From Microvelia longipes (taxonomy: Eukaryota > Arthropoda > Insecta > Hemiptera > Veliidae), in contig JACMZG010001914.1 of NCBI GenBank assembly GCA_018340805.1, positions 44,595,414 to 44,659,413 on the forward strand: DNA of 64,000 nt, in the 5' to 3' direction. The translations under genes were made by a program, and so were the position numbers. Position 1 is the stretch's first letter. Each line of letters opens with the position of its first letter. Positions 56,471 through 64,000 of this stretch are shown piece by piece. Below the pieces are notes generated by a model. That model ran no database searches, was not told where the DNA came from, and was given only the letters and a program-made list of their open reading frames with translations.

Positions 56471-59400
56471 ATGGCACCGCTTACCACAGAACAAATTAAA
56501 CAAAAAGTTTTGCAGAAAAAGAAAGAAGATATTTTTCTACGCATACAAACAACTTTAGACTTAACAAAAGCGCCTAAATTTAGCACCGATGCTAAAAGTA
56601 TTGAAAATTTTCTTATTAGATGCAAAAGCTTAGACGATACGCGTATTTTGTTTACTCAAACTTTAGATGAATTAAATGAAATAAATTTAACTTTAGATCC
56701 GCTAGCTCTTCCAGATTTCCAATCTTTGAATAGTTTTGATGAGCTATATTGTCATATACTTAATTGGAAGGATAAAGTAAGCAGGCTTGTACCTGGTACG
56801 AGTAAGGACATTATGCCGACATCACCAGCAGATCCTACGCCCAAAATAAAACTACCTGCCCTAGATTTACCTAAATTTTCATCAAAGCCATCTGAATGGA
56901 GTATCTTTTATCAAACGTTTAAATCATCGATAGTGGAAAATAAAATATTGACAGATGCTGATAGAATTCGTTACTTGATGGGTTCATTGTCTGGCAAAGC
57001 TCTGTCAATGATCAGTGGCATTCCACCGCTACCTGAAAATTTTAATTCAATTTGGAGCATGCTTGTAGAGCGTTATCAAGATCAGAGAGCTCTTGCATCA
57101 TCTTATCTTTCTGAAATGCTGGAGTTTAAGTCTTCTAGGAAGGAATCTGCCGCTTCATTGGATGACTTTTTACAAACCTTTGTAGCGTCTGCAGATGCAA
57201 TAAAATCACTTAAATTGAAAGACACTTGTGACTTTATCCTGGTTCATCTTGCTTTAAATAAACTTCCGCCTGAGACAGTCAAACAGTTTGAGCTTAGCTT
57301 AAAAATTAAAAACAATGATTTGATATCTACTTTAGGAGATAATTCTGATTTACCATCGTTTTCACAATTATCATCTTTTCTCAAAGAACAAGCTAAAATG
57401 TTATCTAGAACACAGTGTACTAAAAATACCCATGAAGTTTTAACGTCTTCGACTTCTAACTCGCATCATAAAACACACGCTTTTGTAGCTGATAAGGTTT
57501 CTACGCTTAGTAACAAATGTCCTATTTGTTCTAAAAACTGTAGCGCTGTTTATTACTGCCCGGAATTCCGAAAAGCTAGTCCGACTGAGAGGTATGCTTT
57601 AGTTAAAAATAAGTCTCTATGTGTTAATTGCCTTTCTTCGTTCCATTCTACAAAGAAATGTAGATCCACCAGTACCTGCTCGGAGTGTAAAAAGTTCCAT
57701 CATACTCTGCTGCACAATAAAGATGATCAATATCGACCTAAAAATAACAACCAACGCTACACTACTGCTAGATTGTCTCCAACAACTATTCAACCACCGA
57801 ATAATAATTCAAACAATGCTTTTGCACCTCCTGATACGATGCCTTCTGCCTGTTCCGCTACTTCTCTTCAAAACACTACTTCTGTTCTGTTATCCACTGC
57901 TGAAGTTCTTGTTAAAGACAACGCCTCTCGCTTTCATAAGGCACGAGTTCTTCTAGACTCCGCTAGCACTTCAAACTTTATCACGCTTTCATGTTGTCAG
58001 TCATTGAAACTTAATAAGAACAAGTATACTTCTTCTGTCAGTGGTATTGGACACGTAACTAGCCCTATTCGTTACAAGACTGCCTTTACGTTCAAATCAC
58101 GTTATAATGATGCATCGGAATTTCATGTCGAAGCCTTTGTAATGGATAAAATTACAAACAAGCTTCCTTCAGCACCAATTAATCTTGATTCTCTTACACA
58201 CTTAGAAGGTATCCGCTTAGCTGATGAAAGTTTTTCAACGCCTGGACAAGTTGATATTTTGCTTGGTGCTTCAATATTTCCGCTACTTCTTGGTTCCGGT
58301 AAGATTATAGGGGCTCCTAACTTGCCTATTGCACTCCAATCTTGCCTTGGCTACATTGTAATGGGCCAGATAGATAATTCGCATACTTCACAGGCACAAA
58401 CCTTTTGTACTATGGTTGAACCTGAGTCATTAGAAGATATGGTTTCACGATTTTGGACTCTTGAGGATATTTCAGCATCTTCTAAGACTTCAAAAAATAA
58501 TTCAGATGATGAATGTGAGCAAATATTTACAGATACGACTACTCGTACTCCTGGAGGTAGGTATTGTGTTTCGTTACCTTTTAAAAAGGACGCTTCGCTG
58601 CTGGGAGACTCATATCATTTGGCTGAACGACGTCTACTTCATCTAGAAAAACAGCTTAAAACAGATCCCACAAAAGAAAAACTTTATCATGAATGCATAC
58701 AAGACTATATAGATCAGGGACACATGTCTATTTGTGATGGTGACGCTAAAGATGGTTGCTTTTTACCTCATCATGGAGTTTTGAAACCAGATAGTGTGTC
58801 GACTAAGCTCCGAGTTGTCTGGAACGCTAGTGCACCTACTTCTACAGGTGTTTCACTCAATGATGTTCTTCATACAGGACCAAAACTGCACAATAACTTA
58901 GAATCTGTTATTTATAGATTTCGCTTATTTAAAGTCGCATTAACTGCCGACATACGCCAAATGTACAGGCAGATACTAGTTACCCCAGCACACCGTAAGT
59001 TTCAACGTGTTTTATGGCGCTTTTCTCCTCAGGATAACATCAAAACGATGGAGCTAAATACTGTAACATTCGGGGTTCGTCCAGCTCCTTATTTAGCATT
59101 GCGAACTGTCAAACAGTTATGCTCAGACTCTTTCGCTAAATACCCGCATGCCTCGGCCATTGCAGGAGATGATTTTTTCGTTGATGATTTGGCTTGTAGT
59201 GTAACCACGCCCACTGAAGGTATTAACTTGTACAATGATTTAATATTAATGTTTGAATCAGCAGGTTTTGAACTGGTAAAGTGGAGCTCCAACAGCATCG
59301 AAGTAGCTTCACATATTTCGACTGAAAAACAATTAAACAAAAATTGCATTTCATTTCACGAAGAAAATTGTACTAAAGTACTTGGACTCAAATGGTCCTC

Positions 59401-60265
59401 TACATCTGATGAGTTTTTCTTTAAAGTTACTTCGCCTAGTCCAGTATGTACAAAAAGAAATATGCTGTCAACTTTAGCTCGCATCTTTGATCCTCTCGGA
59501 TTTCTAGGACCTGTTACTGTTTTGGCTAAAATTATAGTTCGTAATATGTGGGAACTTCACTTGGATTGGGATGACGCAATAGAAGAGTCGCAACCTCTAT
59601 ACGCCCAGTGGAAACAATTTGTAGAAAACCTGCCGCAACTAGAAAATATTTGCATTCCGCGCCATCTTTATGTAACTTTAGGATCTTCATCTGAACTTAT
59701 AGGCTTCTGTGATGCTTCTGCTCAAGCTTATGGAGCAGTAGTCTACGTAAGAACCGTTACATCTAATACTTATGTTGACATCGCTCTTCTCTCCGCAAAA
59801 ACACGTCTAGCGCCACGGAAAAATACTATCACTATTCCGAGGCTTGAATTGTGCTCTGCTGAACTTCTATCTCAACTTCTACGCTTCGCTATAGACTCTT
59901 TTTCGCATCTATGGACATTTTCTAAAATTATTGCTTTTTCGGATTCTTCAGTCACTCTTTATTGGATAACATCGTCTCCGAAGAATTGGAATGTATTTAT
60001 ATCAAGACGCATAGCCCGTATTCAAGAAAGATTACCAGACGCTGAATGGCGTCATGTTCGTGGAGTAGACAATCCAGCTGATTGTTTAAGTCGTGGCTTA
60101 CAACCTAAATCTCTTTTAGCACATCGCTTGTGGTATTCGGGACCCCAATGGCTTCATGAGGATGTAAATACGTGGCCTTCTTCAATCTTCTCACCGCCTG
60201 AAGAGGATATCTCTGCTGAGGAAAAGAAACCTATTGCTCTAGTGATTGCGCCTGAACCTTGCTAA
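56471..60265 (+). CDS. BEL/Pao gag-protease-RT-RNase H polyprotein
   Basis: A 1264-codon frame from ATG at 56471. About residues 126-285: gag DUF1759-type domain (IKLPALDLPKFSSKPSEW, then RIRYLMGSLSGKA). About 345-425: cysteine-rich region with canonical CX2CX4HX4C knuckle (CVNCLSSFHSTKKC, residue 384 on). About 494: protease active site LLDSAST. About 760-960: RT, with ADIRQMYRQI and the catalytic FFVDD box near 903 (F replaces the usual Y). About 1075-1200: RNase H with FCDASAQAYGAV, IPRLELCSAELL and FSDSSVTLYWI. A TAA at 60263-60265 separates it from the integrase region in the same frame. Nearly intact, so recent. Confidence 0.95.
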   Translation: MAPLTTEQIKQKVLQKKKEDIFLRIQTTLDLTKAPKFSTDAKSIENFLIRCKSLDDTRILFTQTLDELNEINLTLDPLALPDFQSLNSFDELYCHILNWKDKVSRLVPGTSKDIMPTSPADPTPKIKLPALDLPKFSSKPSEWSIFYQTFKSSIVENKILTDADRIRYLMGSLSGKALSMISGIPPLPENFNSIWSMLVERYQDQRALASSYLSEMLEFKSSRKESAASLDDFLQTFVASADAIKSLKLKDTCDFILVHLALNKLPPETVKQFELSLKIKNNDLISTLGDNSDLPSFSQLSSFLKEQAKMLSRTQCTKNTHEVLTSSTSNSHHKTHAFVADKVSTLSNKCPICSKNCSAVYYCPEFRKASPTERYALVKNKSLCVNCLSSFHSTKKCRSTSTCSECKKFHHTLLHNKDDQYRPKNNNQRYTTARLSPTTIQPPNNNSNNAFAPPDTMPSACSATSLQNTTSVLLSTAEVLVKDNASRFHKARVLLDSASTSNFITLSCCQSLKLNKNKYTSSVSGIGHVTSPIRYKTAFTFKSRYNDASEFHVEAFVMDKITNKLPSAPINLDSLTHLEGIRLADESFSTPGQVDILLGASIFPLLLGSGKIIGAPNLPIALQSCLGYIVMGQIDNSHTSQAQTFCTMVEPESLEDMVSRFWTLEDISASSKTSKNNSDDECEQIFTDTTTRTPGGRYCVSLPFKKDASLLGDSYHLAERRLLHLEKQLKTDPTKEKLYHECIQDYIDQGHMSICDGDAKDGCFLPHHGVLKPDSVSTKLRVVWNASAPTSTGVSLNDVLHTGPKLHNNLESVIYRFRLFKVALTADIRQMYRQILVTPAHRKFQRVLWRFSPQDNIKTMELNTVTFGVRPAPYLALRTVKQLCSDSFAKYPHASAIAGDDFFVDDLACSVTTPTEGINLYNDLILMFESAGFELVKWSSNSIEVASHISTEKQLNKNCISFHEENCTKVLGLKWSSTSDEFFFKVTSPSPVCTKRNMLSTLARIFDPLGFLGPVTVLAKIIVRNMWELHLDWDDAIEESQPLYAQWKQFVENLPQLENICIPRHLYVTLGSSSELIGFCDASAQAYGAVVYVRTVTSNTYVDIALLSAKTRLAPRKNTITIPRLELCSAELLSQLLRFAIDSFSHLWTFSKIIAFSDSSVTLYWITSSPKNWNVFISRRIARIQERLPDAEWRHVRGVDNPADCLSRGLQPKSLLAHRLWYSGPQWLHEDVNTWPSSIFSPPEEDISAEEKKPIALVIAPEPC

Positions 60266-61738
60266 ATCCGCTCGCTTATTGATAACTCGGAAACCTGCGA
60301 TTACCAATATCTCTTGCGCGTAATAGCATTCGTGTTACGTTTCAAAAACAAAAGATCTCACTGTTTTAATTATATTTTAGGCTCCGAAATAACGGCAGCT
60401 GAACAAGCATTAGCCTTTTTCGTTCAGCACGAGCATTTTAAAGAAGAATTCAGGATGTTGGAAAAGGGATCGCTTCTTCCTTCGAAAATTAGAAAATTAA
60501 GTCCTTTTATTGATAGTCATGGCTTAATTCGTGTCGGTGGTCGTTTAGCACATAGCAATCTTGGCTATGACCAAAAACACCCGATATTGCTGCCTAAAAA
60601 TGACCGCTTCGTAGATCTCCTCATCTTGGAATGTCATAATAGGAATCTACATACAGGCTCTAACTTAGTTTTGTCTCTGTTGCGTCAAAAGTTCTGGATA
60701 CTTGGAGGCAGGACTAAAGTTCGCTCTATAATTCAAAAATGTGTGTTTTGCTTTAGGCACAATCCTAAGCCTACTTTTCCTCTTATGGGACAACTACCAG
60801 CCGCTCGGGTCAACGAATGTAAACCCTTTGTTCACACCGGCGTTGATTATGCTGGACCCTTTAAAATTTCGCTCTCTAACGACGTGGAGGTCCGACGCGA
60901 AAAGCCTATATTTGTTTATTTGTTTGCCTCACAACAAAAGCGATTCATATTGAACTCGCGTCAGACCTGTCGACACTGACATTTATGAACGCGCTAAAGA
61001 GATTTATATCTCGTAGGGGACCTATTCATACGATGTACAGTGACCGTGGGACCAATTTTATTGGTGCCAAATCTCATCTCGACGAAGTCTACCGCCTTGT
61101 TGCTTCCGACGATTATTCCAAGAAATGCACTCTCACCTTTCTGCCTGCAAAATAATTGGATGTTCAATCCTCCTCCGCGCCACACTTTGGTGGCTTGTGG
61201 GAGAGTATGTGAAAAGTGTTAAACCCACTTGCATAAAGTTATTGGTGACCAGATCCTGTCTTACGAAGAGTTTAATACAGTTTTAATTCAGATCGAGGCT
61301 CTGCTTAATTCTAGGCCTTTGTGTATTTCCAGCTCGGATCCTAATGATCCTAAATCCTTGACTCCTGCAGATTTTTTACATCAGATGCAGCTAGATGGGT
61401 TACCAGCTCCAGATCTTCAAGATGTGCCTCCAAATCGTCTTACCCGCTTCCAAATGCTAGATCGCATTATTCAAGACTTTTGGAAACGCTGGCATCTTGA
61501 ATATTTGCATAACCTTCAGATAAAGCAAAAATGGAACACCGAATCTAATCCTATCAAAACTGGCACCGTCGTGATTCTCACAAAAGAAAATGCTCCGCCT
61601 CTTTCGTGGCCCCTTGGAATCGTCGAGGAAGTATTCCCAGGTGCTGATGGCAGAGTTCGTGTGGCAAACGTAAGGGTTGGTGAAACTACTTACCGGAGGC
61701 CAGTGGTGAAACTTTGCCCACTACCTATTGATTAGCCT
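60266..61738 (+). pseudogene. BEL/Pao integrase region, broken
   Basis: Begins in the same frame right after the TAA (IRSLIDN...; LRVIAFVLRF) and runs to about 60979 with the zinc-binding N-terminal part (LECHNRNLHTGSNL, KCVFC) and the first catalytic acidic residue in HTGVDYAGPF (GAT at 60845). The frame changes near 60.9 kb. The second acidic residue is in MYSDRGTNFIGA (GAC at 61042). That frame stops at 61153. The third, in HFGGLWES (GAG at 61201), is in yet another frame with a stop at 61210. The C-terminal domain is open from 61229 to 61735. All catalytic positions are still present but no single frame joins them. Sequencing or consensus errors are an alternative to real decay. Confidence 0.88.
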
Positions 61739-61939
61739 TCTTCAAGAAGATTTTGTTGCAAGGCACTTTTCTTTTTATTTGATTTTTCCAGAGCGTTTCT
61801 TTTGTATTTAATTTTTTTCTTTTTTCGCTACCTCTTCGCAGTTGGGAGGTTTAATTACTTCTTATTGTTCATGAAGATTTTTTTCTACTTCACTCCCTCA
61901 GACATATATACATTTATGTTCCGGAACAATGTTCCAGCC

Positions 61940-61947
61940 GGGGGGAG
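61940..61947 (+). promoter_or_regulatory. polypurine tract
   Basis: ggggggag immediately upstream of the 3' LTR (61950), in the expected position for plus-strand priming. Confidence 0.75.
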
Positions 61948-61949
61948 TA

Positions 61950-62341
61950 TGTTTATGCAGTAATAATTTAATTTAGTATTTTTTGAAGTTTGTTTTGTTT
62001 ATATAGAGTTATCTTATTATTATTATATTTATCTATCTAACCCCGCTAAGCTGTAGGGACTCCCTTTAGTTTCTCTAGTTTAGTCAGTTACCGTCGTGTA
62101 GCCGTTCTATCACGCCCACGCTACCATACCATATTTTATATCGTTCACTCGTTAATATTCGCTACTTTCATATAATTATTCGCGTATCCTTATATATCCT
62201 ATGTATCCTTCCTTACCCTACACCACTCTATTTACCCTACCGTTTACGCAATCAGAGGAATCAGCACTTCTTAAAGGTATTTATATTTTGTATACAGTCC
62301 TCCTGGGAATATTTTATTATATTTCTGCCGCGCTCTCGCCA
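61950..62341 (+). repeat. 3' LTR of BEL/Pao element
   Basis: 392 bp, homologous to 55209-55592, ending tctcgcca followed by the target duplication gttatc. Confidence 0.95.
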
Positions 62342-63400
62342 GTTATCAATTATGTTCCTTCTCTATTATGAATTAGGCTTCTTATCTGTATCAATTATGT
62401 CCTTCTCTATTTGAATTATTCCTTCTTTATCTGTTATTAATTATGTCTCTCTTATGAATTATGCTTTATCTGTTATCAATTATGCTCCTTCTCTTATCTT
62501 CTTAATCTGTTATTGAATTACGTTCTTCTTTATTATGAATTATCCGTCTTATCATGTTATTAATTATGTTCCTTCTCTATTATGAATTATGCTTCTTTAT
62601 TTGTTATCCTTCTCTATTATAAATTATGGCTTCTTATCTTTCTTCTCAATTATGCTTCTAATCTGTTCCTTCTCTATTATGAATTATGCTTCTTATCTGT
62701 TATCAATTATGTTCCTTCTCTATTATGAATTATCTTGTTTCTGTTATTAATTTCTTCCTTCTCTATTATGAGTTATCTTATGTTATCAATTATGTTCCTT
62801 CTCTATTATGAATTATGCTTCTTAGTGTTATCAATTATGCTCCTTCTCTATTATGCTTCTTCTCTGTTATTAATTACGTTCCTTCTTTATTATGAATTAT
62901 CCGTCTTATCTGTTATTAATTATGTTCCTTCTCTATTATGAATTATGCTTCTTATGCTGTTTATTTATATACTTCCTGTCTTTATTATGGATTAATGCTT
63001 CTTATCTGTTATTAATTATGTCTTATGAATTATGCTTTCTTAATCTGTTTGAATTACACTCCTTCTCTATTATGAATTATGCTTCTTATCTGTTATCAAT
63101 TATGCTCCTTCTCCATTATGCTTCTTATCTGTTATTAATTACGTTCCTTCTTTATTATGAATTATGTTTCCTTTCTGTTATAAATTATGCTCCTCATTGT
63201 ATCATTGTACTCCCTCTCTGAAATTAATTCCTTCTTTCTGTTATCAATTATGGTCCTTATTGTAATCAATTGTACTCCTCTGAAATTTATTATGCTCCTT
63301 TTCTGTTCTCAATTATGCCACTTCTCCGATATCAATCACACTTCTACTTCGTTATTAATAATACCTCTTATCTGTAACTAATAATGTTGCTTTTGGATAG
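62342..63400. repeat. 46-bp satellite array, right part
   Basis: Continuation of the array from 54125-55208, more diverged, with many truncated units and decay towards 63400. Two 68- and 109-codon frames across it are by-products of the repeat. Confidence 0.93.
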
Positions 63401-64000
63401 TAATATTCACTGATATTTGTTTTCGTTACATGATAAAATATAAACTTCAATAAAATAATAATAATTGGCTTATTGATTTATTTAAAGTTATTTTTAAGAA
63501 CAATAAAAGCTCAGTTGTCTATTTTTGTTCCTTTTCTTCCTTACAATGAAAACAATCTTTTCGCAGTAAAAAATATGAAATATCTTTCAACAACCAACCA
63601 ATAAAAAAACAAAAAAATACGAGATAAAGACCGGAATAAAAATAAAACAAAAACGGTAAAAATAAGAGTAAATAACCCGTAAAATAGAGTGCCTATAAAT
63701 TCCCTTATCTTTTTCTTTATTTTTGTTTACACTAAAAATATTGCGAGCCAAAAATATATAAAATCACCTGTAAAGAAGTGGGTTTAGAGTTTTTATTTGG
63801 TTTAGTATGGTAAAACTGTTTCCTTGATGATAGGAGGAAAAAAAAAGTTTGAGAAAATTCTTTTGATGTTAGGGGGGCAGTTTTTATATCAGTTTTATTT
63901 ATGTTGAGGGGGATTTGAGCTGGATAGGCAGTTTTGAGACGCCCCTTAAGACAAACTCTTTTTTAGGATTGACAATTTCGAGAAACACCCTTTATTTAAG
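63401..64000. other. no recognised feature
   Basis: AT-rich end of the window; no exon, repeat or element boundary supported. Confidence 0.45.

Larger units (their letters stand above)
55203..62347 (+). mobile_element. BEL/Pao LTR retrotransposon with 6-bp target duplication
   Basis: A complete structure: gttatc at 55203-55208 and 62342-62347; LTRs beginning TG and ending CA; leader; gag-pol frame; polypurine tract. Domain order is gag (DUF1759-type), zinc knuckle, aspartic protease, RT, RNase H, integrase, which defines BEL/Pao. No envelope-like frame. The LTRs are nearly identical, differing mainly by small indels, so the insertion is fairly recent, while the integrase part is broken. Confidence 0.95.

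Noticed and set aside
62735..63381. Leucine- and tyrosine-rich frames
   Set aside because: By-products of the 46-bp satellite.
34084..64000. Further collagen exons upstream of 33530
   Set aside because: I scanned the minus strand for Gly-X-Y with splice sites and found none; non-collagenous exons could still be present but unrecognisable.

Overview
The window is AT-rich, repeat-dense animal DNA, most likely from an arthropod (probably an insect) with long introns. A BEL/Pao LTR retrotransposon, Penelope-like elements, LINE 3' ends and a collagen gene with 36-180 bp exons spread over more than 30 kb all point to a metazoan nuclear genome. No bacterial-style gene organisation, CRISPR array or rRNA was seen. 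There is one assembly gap of exactly ten N (35595-35604).

Region 1 (about 0.75-33.5 kb, minus strand) is an internal part of a collagen alpha-chain gene. I find eleven exons or candidate exons with AG/GT borders. They chain without a phase conflict and total 855 nt (285 codons). They encode Gly-X-Y runs broken by short non-collagenous stretches. Variable exon lengths and repeated interruptions argue against a fibrillar collagen. A multiplexin (XV/XVIII-like) chain is favoured over type IV, but the class is not settled. Neither end of the gene is in the window.

Its introns are packed with mobile DNA: TA-flanked MITE families present two or three times, a decayed Penelope-like element with inverted terminal repeats, a tRNA-headed SINE-like retroposon of about 1 kb, LINE tails, minisatellites and many palindromic (foldback) insertions. 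Several palindromes carry hammerhead-ribozyme-like cores, often one per arm in opposite orientation. At least two palindromes have 14-bp target-site duplications.

Region 2 (33.6-54 kb) has no recognised host gene. It holds a 49-bp GC-rich minisatellite, the gap, further copies of the same repeat families, LINE C-terminal fragments and a BEL/Pao fragment in which an internal deletion has fused RT-linker and integrase parts into one open frame.

Region 3 (54-63.4 kb) is a 46-bp satellite array split by a structurally complete BEL/Pao element: LTRs 55209-55592 and 61950-62341, 6-bp target duplication, a 1264-codon gag-protease-RT-RNase H frame, and an integrase region broken by stops and frame changes. 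The last 0.6 kb holds nothing I can identify.
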